Origin: Aedes albopictus
Lineage: Eukaryota > Arthropoda > Insecta > Diptera > Culicidae
DNA: 64,000 bases
NCBI RefSeq assembly: GCF_035046485.1
Contig: NC_085136.1
Location: 77,889,734-77,953,733, forward strand
Direction of reading: 5' to 3'
In this document: positions 45,801-55,194 of the stretch, piece by piece
How the letters are laid out: each line of letters opens with the position of its first letter
How positions within the stretch are numbered: position 1 is the stretch's first letter
Notes under the pieces: generated by a model
The model's database searches: none
The model's input: the letters and a program-made list of their open reading frames with translations, nothing else
What the model was told of the DNA's origin: nothing
Program-made: the position numbers and the translations under genes

Positions 45801-47143
45801 TCTAGGCTGGACTCGTCTAGGCATGGTCGCATCACACGCACGTGAGAGCACCGCTACCAGCTCGTCGCCGTCTAAACCGAGTAAGTTTCGCTCACGGCGG
45901 AGCGCCTCCCTAAATACCCCTTCGTCGAAGTATGATGTCTTCCACCTGCGAGGGCTTGGCCTTGGCCCAGCCGCCTCTTCTTCTATCCGCTGTCTGCTGT
46001 TGTTGTAGTCGATACTGTAGCCAACCACCAGGTGGTCGCTGTGAGTGTAGCTATCATCTACTCTCCAGTTCGATCTACTTGTTCAGCCAGGACTACAAAA
46101 AGTCACGTCTCCGCGTTTCGACTATAGGTACTCTTGGTACCGACATTAGCCAAGTCGACATCTAAGATGGCCAGTGTTTCTAGCAGGATCTGACCTCGCT
46201 GGTTCGTCAAACGTCTCCCCATTCCACGGCCCAGCCATTGAAGTCACCCGCTATTGCCACCGGCCTTCGCCCTGTCAGCACGGTCGTCATACAGTTCAGC
46301 ATCTGCGTGAACTGCTCGATCGACCACAGCGGAGGCGCATAGCAGCTACAGAAGAAGACTTCGTTTACTTTGGCGACCACGAAGCCCTCATAGGTAGTAG
46401 ACACCAACTCCTGGACGGGGTATTTACCCATCGTCCATATCGCTGCCATTTTTCTGGACCCATCCGCGACCCAGTTGCCGTTGCCGTCGGGTACTCGGCA
46501 TGGGTCAGCTATGATGGCGATATCCGTCTCTCACTCAGAAACCGCCTGACAAAGCAGTTGCTGAGTCGCATCACAGTGGTTCAGGTTCAGCTGCGTTACC
46601 TGCACTGTGATTCGTTGTTCACTGCGGCTTTCTTGAAGCCCGGCACCTTGGACAACCCGTCGGATGCCTGTTGTTCGAGGATTTCCCGGTACAGATCATG
46701 CAGATGGGTGGACTCGTGCAGCTTTGGGCCTTATGACCTTCAGCGTCGCATCGCCTACACAGTTTGCGCCTGTCGGGGCCTTTGCAGTCCCACGACTTGT
46801 GTCCTGGTTCCAGACACCTGAAGCAATCCTCTGGTGGCTCGTGGAATGTCAGGTGACATACACACCAAACCACCTTTATACTCCCTACTTTAACGGACTT
46901 TTTAACATCCGCCACAGGTAGCTGAACCAAAGCTGTCTGTGTCCCTGCTGGCCCTTTCCGTAGCTTATCGGCTGCGGCGGCCACCTGCACATCGCACTGT
47001 TGCCGCAGTGCCGTGACGAGCTCTTCCACTTCGGTGATCTCGTCAATGTCTTTGACCTTCAGAGTCACCTCATGTGTAAGAGCCCTCACCTGCACACCCT
47101 CACCAGGGACCTTTTCTGCCAGCCTCTTGTAGGCGGCGCCCTT
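42812..47143 (-). pseudogene. R1-like LINE copy (family C), truncated and interrupted
   Basis: Runs leftward from within ORF1 (HKGAAYKRLAEKV near 47130) through the zinc knuckles (near 46720-46860), endonuclease (46000-46500), RT (44800-45530) and C-terminal zinc region (44230-44400). After a 1-kb TIR element it resumes with the last ORF2 codons and the 3' UTR (43186 down to about 42812). It is 5'-truncated in ORF1 and lacks a poly-A. Multiple frameshifts, plus a deletion of part of the RT near 44925 (the FADD region is missing). At the position of the ORF1 stop at 35190 it has AAA, showing that stop is private to the 33.6-kb copy. Confidence 0.9.
43187..44195. mobile_element. 1-kb TIR element with TCGCATAA subterminal repeats
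   Basis: Inserted in the R1-like LINE. The terminal inverted repeats are CCCAGACAACCA and TGGTTGTCTGGG. Both subterminal zones hold repeated TCGCATAA or its complement (for example near 43396, 43483, 43531, 43971, 44013 and 44117). The interrupted LINE sequence is ATTCCA-[element]-CAGCCAAACTCATCC, against ATTCCAGCTAATCTCATCC (reverse complement) in the intact copy, so any target duplication is about 2 bp (CA). No coding capacity; superfamily not assigned. Confidence 0.82.
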
Positions 47144-47465
47144 GTGTTGTGTTGAAAAAAATGCGAACGGAGATGAAAGAGAAGGTGAAGCAGTTAAAGC
47201 TAAAGCCGAGGAATGGAAGAGCGAATGCAACGGTAGTGAGCTTCCGAGATCCGAGAAGTGCGTACCACAAACGCTCGACTCCGAAAGGTTCTCGCAAACT
47301 GACACTGATGCCGGCTGGAGGTCTATCGAGTCTGTCGGAGATTTTTTTTTGATCAGGCGCGGTGGAGATTCGACGCCACTCGGACGACCAGGGGCTCCCA
47401 AACCCTGGTGGAGGATGCCATGAAGATGAAAAAAGTTGTGGAAGTTGTTGAGGTAGAAAGACGAC
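47144..47465. other. Unassigned segment between LINE C and BEL remnants
   Basis: Lysine-rich short frames only. Not recognised. Confidence 0.4.
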
Positions 47466-47469
47466 GCCG

Positions 47470-48800
47470 AAGCTCCCGAAAGCTACCCTATGGCAGTGTA
47501 TAGGCCGACGTTGGAGAAGTGCCTGAGGAAGAATCCCCAGGTCAATGCCAATGTCCGATACATGACGGCGGACAATCTCGACGAAGGCTACGCACGCACC
47601 CGAAGTGACGGAGCAGATAGCGTTGGGCTACAGTATAGATAGTAGAGTAACCATAGATCCGCGGACACCGCTGACTAAAATGTTTCAAGCGTGTAAGTAG
47701 AAATTTTCAAGAGTGCGACGGTTGAATATGACGTCATGCGCTCCATTGATGTTGTCCAAATCGTGACGTCATGCTCGTTTGGATACAGATTTTGACAGTT
47801 CGTTTGGATACAACGGATTCATCAACATGGATCTATGTTTACTCTACTATCTATAGACTACAGCAAAGTGTGTGTGGCACGTTTCGCTAAACATCGTCAA
47901 CAAATCTAGAAAAGAAAAGAAGAGCAGCTGGATGGAGAGGCTCCTGATATTGGAAGATGTCCACGTTCCCCGCTACTATTTTCGAGACGTACAACTACAG
48001 GTTTTTGTTGATGCAACTCAGGACGCGTACGCTGTGGCGAACATCCGTATCAAGGCAGCCAACGAACTGTTACGTTTGTCGAAGGTAGCAGAACCGTTGC
48101 AGCACATGTCCATACCGTGAATAGAACCGCAAGCTACAATACAAGCAGCGAAGCTGGCAAACTCAGTCGGTGAGACAATTTCAGTTGGAGGTGAAGCAGC
48201 GTTCCATGTGGTCCGATTCAAGGACCGTGATTCCGTGGATCCACTCCGACCACCATCAGTATAAACAGTTCGTGGATTTCCGGATCCGCAGTCTAACGAG
48301 GCTCGCCGAGTGGAGATGGCTGCCGATGAACTACAACGTGCCCTACGCATCGACGAAGTGGAAGAAAGTGCACAGCCTGCGACCAAACGGATCATGGTTT
48401 CGTGGCCAAGAGGTTGTTTGCCAGATAAAGCAGTTTTCGCCGGAGCAAGCAGCAGTGACACCAAACACTAGCGAAGAGACAAGTGCGTGTCTGCAATTCC
48501 TCGAGATTGCAGTTGACGAGCCGATGCACAGTTGGAAGGTTTCTGTTCGGGCGGCAGCGTACGTCTACTGGTTTGCATCGAATCATAGAAGGAAGCGAGA
48601 AATGGAGAAGGAGAAAGCTTTGCACCGGCAGAATCTTCTGGAGATGAAGCAGGAGCTGTTAGAGATGCGCCAGCAGTCGGAGAGAGAGAAGCGAAAGGAG
48701 TATCAGAAAGCGGAGAAGTATTTGTGGAGGTCGGCCCAGGTCGATTACTTTGCGGAAAAAGTTTTCACCTTGACGAAGAACCAGAAGCAGCCGTATTAGC
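47470..48800 (+). pseudogene. BEL/Pao pol remnant
   Basis: Pieces of a second old BEL pol. They include an RT N-terminal segment (TLEKCLRKNPQ, near 47510); RNase H FVDATQDAYA (near 48005) paralleling FVDAS in the intact element; WSDSRTVIPWI near 48210; and the segment leading to the integrase, KAEKYLWRSAQVDYF near 48710. A 222-bp MITE lies at 47634-47855. A large deletion removed the RT palm. A lysine/glutamate-rich stretch (about 48590-48710) replaces the usual spacer before the integrase. The rest of the integrase is absent. Confidence 0.75.
47634..47855. mobile_element. MITE with TATAGATAGTAGAG ends in the BEL remnant
   Basis: Left end TATAGATAGTAGAGTAA, right end TTACTCTACTATCTATA; the arms extend to GGATCTATG with one mismatch. 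It could be a TA-flanked mariner-type MITE. Flanks join as GGGCTACAG and GACTACAGC. Confidence 0.8.
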
Positions 48801-50289
48801 AGCAGCGGCAGCAGCAGCAGCAAATGAAGGAGAGCCTGCACAACTCAAGCCCGTTTCTGAACGCAAGGGATGTACCTAGATGAGATGTCGCGCGTAACAC
48901 CGCATCTGACACGGTTCAGCCGTATCGATATGTATTACTGTAGGTCGCTAACTGTCACGGTCGGCCGTTGGTTCCAGAAGGCAGCTCTGATGGTGCGGAA
49001 CGACGGTCGGACGATATCCGACGAAGTGCTGACGACGTCACTTCGTCGACGCGTAGGTCACGTTGTACTCGTTAGACTGCGGATCTCACCGATCCGGAAA
49101 ACCATCGACGTCAGGACCTATCGTGGCGATAGCATCGACTCTGACCACTACCTGGTGATGGTGAAAATGCGCCAAAAATTCTCTGTGATCAACAACGTAC
49201 GGTACCGATGGCCGCCTCGGTATAATCAGGAGCAACCGAAGCAACCGGATGTCGCCACCGCATACGCGCAGCCCCTCTCCTCGAAGACTGCTGTAGTACG
49301 ATAAAAGCAGCCTTTAACAACGCAGCGGAGGCCAACGTTGGGTTTGTGGAACGGAGCCGAAGGAGAGATTTTGGAATAGAAGAACGCAGCGAGGGCAGTG
49401 TCATGTTGCAGCACGGGACCAGGCAGAATGTGCAGCGATATAAAAGAACGCGGAAACAGTAGACCTGCCTCTTCCGGGAGACAAAGTGCCACCTGGCAGA
49501 AGCGGAATGCGAATAAATGGAACCGCTGTGCCACGCAAAAGCTTCGTGCCACGAGCCATTAAGCCAAAATGTGCAGGGATAAGGATGGGAGCACCTTGAC
49601 GGACTGGCGTGATGTGATTGAAAGGTGTAAGCAGCACTATGACGAACACCTGAATAGTACTGAGTGCGCAGACATGGAGCACCAAAGCAGCGGAAGAAAT
49701 GACTACGTCAGTACAGCACTGAGCTACAACGAGTCAACTCCCACGTTGAGGAAGTTAAGGATGCTATCCAGCAGCTCAAGAACAATAAGTCAGCTGGTAT
49801 GGATGGAGCGGAACTTTCAAGATGATCCTGGAAAAGTAGGCCACCTGCCTGCACCGGCTTATGGATCTGGGAGACCGAACAGCTACCAGAAAGGAAGGGG
49901 TCATATGCTCCATTGCGCCATCTACAAGAAAAATGACAAGTTGGAGTGTGGGACTTTCGAACGATCACAATTTTGAATATCGCCTTAAAAGTGCTATCCC
50001 AGATCATCATCCGTCGTCTTTCACCTAAAGAGAATGAGTTTGCGGGAAGCTATCAAGCCGACTTCATTAACGGCCGCTCGACCACGGCCCAGATCTTCAC
50101 CGTGCGGCAAATCCTTCAAAAATACCGCGAATACCAGGTCCCAACGAACCATCTGTTCATCAACTGCAAGGCGGCTTATGACAATATCAACCGCACAGAG
50201 TTATGGAAAACCATGGACGAGAACGGCTGCTCCGGGAAGCTCACAAGACTGATGGAAGTGACGATGGACGGTGTAAGAAACTACGCAAG

Positions 50290-50352
50290 CTGTACACCCA
50301 CCTGAAATATGAAGCAGCAAAGGTTGGACTCATATTTCAGGTGGGTGTACAG
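50290..50352. repeat. Perfect 23-bp hairpin at an insertion junction
   Basis: Arms 50290-50312 and 50330-50352 are exact complements around a 17-nt loop. The left arm is LINE B coding sequence; the right arm lies mostly inside the insert. Confidence 0.9.
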
Positions 50353-50940
50353 TAGGGCAGTTCAGACTTTAAACATGTCAAAAATTCAAAACTCCCATAT
50401 GTTTATTGCAATCCTTGGTGCAAAACTAGAGTCCTGTCAAATTTTCAGCCATTTCGGTGGTGATTTAATGGTGGCCCAAAAGCAAAATAGGTTTATATGG
50501 GAATTACTATGAAGAATTTTCGAAAAAGGTTCTCCGCGCTGTAGAGCATTACTCACATGGATGAAGTCATAGGGTTAAAGCCGAATTGAATTCTCCAGAT
50601 CTCAATGATGAATGTTGCCGAAGACCGGAACTTATTACTGAACATATGTCCCATTATTGGAATGGTATTGCTGCTAATGTTACAACCGGGTTCTAAACTT
50701 CTTACTGGGGAGAATTTAACAGTAAAACAAGGGTGATGCTAGGTTTCCGATGCACGTCCAATATCAGTACTCTTGTTTTGTTTTCTAAGGAAACAAAACA
50801 AAAACTGTATCAAAATCGATACTTTATTGCCCCTCAATGGCAATTAAGTAATGCGACATGCAGTACACTAAGGATACGGGTAATGTCATAATAGATCTAA
50901 AATCTGGTCGCAGTGACAAACCTGAACAGGAATAAAAAAA
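50333..50940 (+). mobile_element. Retroposed insert with 15-bp target duplication and poly-A
   Basis: CAAAGGTTGGACTCA occurs at 50318-50332 and again at 50941-50955. Between them is 608 bp ending AATAAAAAAA, the pattern left by target-primed reverse transcription. The first 20 bp of the insert are the reverse complement of LINE sequence just upstream of the target. The body (50353-50930) has no frame I recognise; it may be a LINE 3' UTR or a SINE-like RNA. Confidence 0.8.
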
Positions 50941-51296
50941 CAAAGGTTGGACTCACGGTTAACGCGTCGAAAACGAAGTACAGGGGATACTCAACAAAAT
51001 TTGGAAAAGATCGAGTCATTCAACACAAAGTTATAAAGGTTCTAGAAAAAGATATCATTTTCCGATAGCCAACTTTGAGCTGTTATATCTCCGGATTCAA
51101 TGAACTGAATGCAATGAAATTTTGACCCAAGTAACACAGAAAACATCTTGATGAATAATAATTCAAAAAGATGTCATATAACTGCACTATAAGCGTATCG
51201 GAGAACATCTAGTGTTATAACGTAGTATTTTTTAAGTTTGTCAATAACAAACAGTAAAACAAAACATCTGCGCCTTCATCATGTCTGCAATACTTT

Positions 51297-51540
51297 AATC
51301 GTACAATTATATTGTGCATTTAGCACTAAATTGGTGTCGGAAATAACTTCATTGACTTCCGCTGCCTTTCCTATGCGTTAAACATAACGTCGGAAGTAGT
51401 GCGCTGTATAGAGCATCAGATTTACTATACAGCGCACTACTTCCGACGTTATGTTTAACGCAAAGGAAATGCAGCGGAAGTCAATGAAGTTACTTCCGAC
51501 AACAATTTGGTGCTAAATTCACAATACAACACAATTCGAG
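51297..51540. mobile_element. Foldback MITE
   Basis: Arms of about 110 bp pair around a centre at 51411-51425. The inner tip is GCGCTGTATA/TATACAGCGC, followed outward by CGGAAGTAGT, AACATAACGT and TTAGCACYAAATTG-like words. No coding region. Confidence 0.75.
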
Positions 51541-51849
51541 CAATAAACACATCATCCAACCAATCCAAGTACGAAAACAATCATGTTTACTACAATATGC
51601 CAGGTCTCGAATTTCAAACTCGGTTTTCAATATTTCACGGTCTGCATTTTTTGGTAAAATTACGTCTAGTTACGAGCCAACACATGTTGACAGATCATTA
51701 AGATCTCGGTTAAACTAGATTATTATATTGGCAGGCCAATACAATGACACAGAAAATTCACCATAGCACATGCAAGGAAAAACAAGAATGCTCGAAGCTC
51801 ACACGACACACCTAACTTGCTCCCAACTTTAGTTGTTGGAAGTTTACCT

Positions 51850-52082
51850 TACACACTTAGGAAAAATCAGCGACTTCGGTAATATTTTACCGAAATCTCA
51901 ACCGTTCAGTTTTCTACCGGAAAAATTCGGTGACGTTTACCGAACTTCGTTAAAGTTTGACAGATAAACGATAATATTTCACCGAAATTTGGTAATTTTT
52001 ACAGGATTTCGGTAAAAAACCATTACCGAACGCTCAGCAGTTGAGATTTCGGTAAAAATTACCGAACGCGACTAGCTGTGTA
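51850..52082. mobile_element. TA-flanked MITE, copy 1 (TTCGGTAA family)
   Basis: About 233 bp, starting TACACACTTAG and ending CTAGCTGTGTA. The interior is full of TTCGGTAA and TTACCGAA words in both orientations and contains GTTTGACAGATAAACGATAATAT, split here as two conserved words. A second copy in the same orientation lies at 54722-54966. Confidence 0.85.
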
Positions 52083-53635
52083 CCTGATGCCATGAAGTTA
52101 AAATAACTTTCACTCAGAGGACCCAATTTTCACTTTTGACTTGCACATTACACAATATACCGACCAAATGTTTTTGTTAGTCAAATTTCGATTCAGTCGC
52201 AAAAGATGGGACAAACAATAACAACCGGTTTTGATGTTTCGATAGATTTTTTGTTCGTAAAGGTATAAGCTTTATTGGAGTTATATTGACGTTCGAATGA
52301 CTACCGCAAAACAGAATTATAACTTATTTTTGAATGTGTTGAAAATATGCTTTCAAGACGTATTATAATCGTTATCATAAGTTTTCCTTGCGGAGTTGTT
52401 CGCAATATGGTTTCGAGTACAGTGCCGATCCAAAATATGAATAAATGAATTTTACATAAAAGAAATTTAATTTGCTGTTTTTCTAGTGCAGTGGCATTCT
52501 GAAAATTAAATTATTTTTATTATAAAATGATATCAAATTTCTTCAAAACCGTTATAACTTAGTACGTTCAGATAAATTTAAAAATGATTTTAAAGTTGAT
52601 TCCTGAAACTTTCTAACGGCACTGTAAGCTTTGTGAAAAGTCTGCCATGTTGTTTTTTTGCATCGATTTGACAATGCCGAATAATTTAGCTAATTTTTAT
52701 TTAATTTTTCAATTCTACTCTGAAGCGCGTTTGTTTTAGAGAAGTAAAACCATAAGTTTCACCATAAATATTGAAGCGCAGATGAAACTGTTGTATAATT
52801 ACTGAGCTTGACCGATTTAATGATTTGTCATTCAAAATAGAATTATTTCCAATTATAGAATTCATCTTAGGATAGTTCGTGTTTTGACTGAAGTAGCATT
52901 TTGTTATTATTAAATACGTTTTGCATGGTGAACGACCATGAAGTTAGACACGCCCCTTTTAAGTGTGTTATTTTAATGTTTTTTCCAAGCTATATTTCTT
53001 TCAAAAAGCTTGATTTCAAAATAGGCAAATGATATGTTATATAGATGGTTTCTGCAAGCTATATTTCCCTCAAAAAGCGTCTTTCCAACCATATGAATGC
53101 ATTTGTATTAACCTAGTATTTTGGACTGTTTTCTAACTGATAGATAACATCAATAGAATTTGACATTTAAATGAACAGAAAATATTGGTACTATAAGAGT
53201 ATTACAATACATGTAATACAACTTAAAAGATGTTTTATAAGCCGCCATTTTTTGCGCTGTTTTGATTATACAAGTGTCTGAAATTAAGTAAGTAATACAG
53301 GAAAAATACAGCAGGTTTTGTTTTAAAAGTGAATTTTAAACTGTTTTATAACAAGTTGTGTTACTTGGGGATCATTTATGACTCATATAATGAGCTATTA
53401 AAAACTTTTGACCTTAATTAAAATTCATTACACGAAAGAAAATGTTTTTGTTCTCACAATCGGACTGAAAAGCCAAGAAATTCTCCAAAGAATACACTTA
53501 GAACAGTCGTAATCCATCAACGAATATCGAATTTATTTTTTTTACTGTTATAGTCATTTTGTTTAATGACCATTGGGCGCTCAGTTTACTGATACCCGCT
53601 TATTAGGCTTACGTTATCACATGTTTAACATCAAA
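52083..53635. other. AT-rich sequence, no gene recognised
   Basis: Only short frames. A motif CAAGCTATATTTC followed by TCAAAAAGC appears twice (near 52986 and 53058), a hint of an old internal duplication. Confidence 0.5.
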
Positions 53636-53764
53636 TACAGTGACCCCACACCGATGAATCACCTTAATTTTTGTACACTATTTATGAATCACCATGTTGA
53701 TCAAATGGAGTGATCCATAAACTGTGGTCATTTTTGCCGATTCATAAATTGTGGGGTCACTGTA
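53636..53764. mobile_element. 129-bp mariner-type MITE
   Basis: Bounded by TACAGTGACCCCAC and GTGGGGTCACTGTA, perfect inverted repeats with TA at each end, as expected for Tc1/mariner-like elements. The inner arms (GATGAATCACC and GATTCATAAATT types) are partly complementary. Confidence 0.85.
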
Positions 53765-54212
53765 TGTTCATTTATATTTTGCAGTGCTAGAATATAGACA
53801 TTAACTGATACACTGACGTGAAAAAATAATCATAAAAATCCCATATTTAGCGTGTAATAGTGCCTTGAACTTTTCGCATTTTTTCCTGCCGCACCCTGTA
53901 TTGAGACAATATTTTTACTTATTCGTTTATTTGGAAGGCTCGGGCGCCACATATTCAAGAAACAGAACTAGTTTGATAACAGTTTCTTAAACTAAAGCTT
54001 GCTTAAGAGTGATTTGTTCCACTCCTGTATAGCAAAAGTGTTTGTTGAGATGGCCATAACATAGCCGTAATTCAATGATACATATTGCCCATTTTACTGG
54101 CATTTTACCAGATTAGCTGGTATGTCTGAAACATACTGGAAAAACTTGTAATTAGAAGGCACGAAATGTTGCTAATTGGCAAATTGAGAGACGAAATTTG
54201 TGAAAAAAATCG

Positions 54213-54285
54213 CGTTCTGGTGGGATTCGAACCCACGACTCCGTATTCGCTAGACCGGCGCTTTAACCAACTAAGCCACAGAACA
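54213..54285 (-). tRNA. tRNA-Thr-like unit, left arm (probable pseudo-tRNA, anticodon-position AGC)
   Basis: Same sequence as the right-arm unit, on the opposite strand. It has an acceptor stem of 6-7 bp (GTTCTG/CAGAAC), D stem GCTT/AAGC, T arm GTGGG-TTCGAAT-CCCAC, internal promoter boxes and a T7 terminator just downstream. The anticodon stem has a bulged A, so the molecule may not be a functional tRNA. Confidence 0.65.
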
Positions 54286-54555
54286 GGTAATGGTTCTGCG
54301 GAATAGAATAGAGCTCTCGACGCATACTAATTAGACACCAGCAAAACAAACTGTCTGGTGGCTAGGTATGCGGAGTGCGAGAGTAAGTCTCGGCTTCATA
54401 TAAATAATTCGCTCGCACTTGTAGTTAGTGGGCACAAATAGGAGTGTGTTGTGGATTGGCATCTAAGCCGAAAAGAGAGATGAGTTTGTGAAATAGGAGT
54501 GTTCACGGTGCGGCTTCGGAGTCAGTTTGGCTTTCTATTCCGCAGAACCATTACC

Positions 54556-54628
54556 TGTTCTGTGGCTTAGTTGGTTAAAGCGCCGGTCTAGCGAATACGG
54601 AGTCGTGGGTTCGAATCCCACCAGAACG
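54556..54628 (+). tRNA. tRNA-Thr-like unit, right arm (probable pseudo-tRNA, anticodon-position AGC)
   Basis: The unit folds with acceptor, D and T arms intact. GTGGCTTAGTTGGTTAAAGC (D region) and GGGTTCGAATCCCA (T arm, B box) resemble insect tRNA-Thr(AGT). The equivalent of the Thr anticodon AGT reads AGC here (loop CTAGCGA). The anticodon stem CCGGT/ATACGG needs one bulged A and a G-T pair. A run of seven T at 54632-54638 would terminate RNA polymerase III. Origin from tRNA-Thr is inferred from recalled resemblance. It could be a charged tRNA of altered identity, a pseudo-tRNA, or part of a mobile element's terminal repeat. Confidence 0.65.
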
Positions 54629-54721
54629 CGATTTTTTTCACAAATTTCATCTCTCAATTTGCCAATTAGCAACATTTCGTGCCTTCTAATTACAAGTTTT
54701 TCCAGTATAGCCGTAATTATT

Positions 54722-54966
54722 TACACAGTTAGAAAATATCACCGACTTCGGTAATGTTTTACCGAAATCTCAACCGTTAAGTTTGTTTTACAGGAAAAAT
54801 TCGGTAAAGGTAGTAGCTTTTACCGAAGTTCGTTAGAGTTTGACAGATAAACGATAATATTTTACCGAAATATGTTGTTTTTCTACAGAATTTCGGTAAA
54901 AAACCATTACCGAACGCTCAGCGGTTGAGATTTCGGTAAAAATTACCGAACGCGATTAGCTGTGTA
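54722..54966. mobile_element. TA-flanked MITE, copy 2 (TTCGGTAA family)
   Basis: About 245 bp, starting TACACAGTTAG and ending TTAGCTGTGTA, collinear with copy 1 at 51850-52082 apart from small insertions. Confidence 0.85.
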
Positions 54967-55194
54967 TACATTTTTGTTTTTACGTTGTTTACATTTTTCA
55001 AATTTTTAACTGTCTTAATACAATATTAGTTTGGGAATTCGAAGTGCTCGCGGCTGTTTCGAGGTTAGGGATTTTATTTATAATTGGAAAGGAATGTTAT
55101 AATTAGTGTAATGAATATTGCATTACTCCATTGTAAATGAAAGGCAATAAAATATTGATTTTGCTACAGTTCTTGGTTTTGTTTTCTAAGAACC

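Larger units (their letters stand above)
48870..50983 (+). pseudogene. LINE family B remnant with nested retroposed insert
   Basis: Starts in the endonuclease (SRIDMYYCRSLTV) and includes DVRTYRGDSIDSDHYLV (near 49110) and NVRYRWPPRYN (near 49195). It continues through a frameshifted linker to RT blocks FRTITILN (near 49950), FAGSYQADFINGRSTTAQIF (near 50040), FINCKAAYDNINR (near 50155) and YEAAKVGL (near 50309). A 608-bp insert then intervenes and the frame resumes with KVGLTVNASKTKY (near 50943). It ends near 50983 with the C-terminal third missing. Same family as 39480-40880. Confidence 0.82.
51126..53369. mobile_element. Candidate TIR element bounded by CCCAAGTAACACA
   Basis: The 13-bp word CCCAAGTAACACA at 51126-51138 appears exactly inverted at 53357-53369, enclosing 2.2 kb of AT-rich DNA with no coding capacity. 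No target duplication was seen. The two could also be the ends of different elements. Confidence 0.4.
54134..54707. repeat. 173-bp inverted repeat with a tRNA-like unit in each arm
   Basis: 54134-54306 and 54535-54707 are reverse complements with one difference (GACGAA against GATGAA), separated by 228 bp. The outer tip reads TACTGGAAAAACTTG. Each arm contains a tRNA-Thr-like sequence pointing outward, followed by a run of seven T. Confidence 0.9.
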
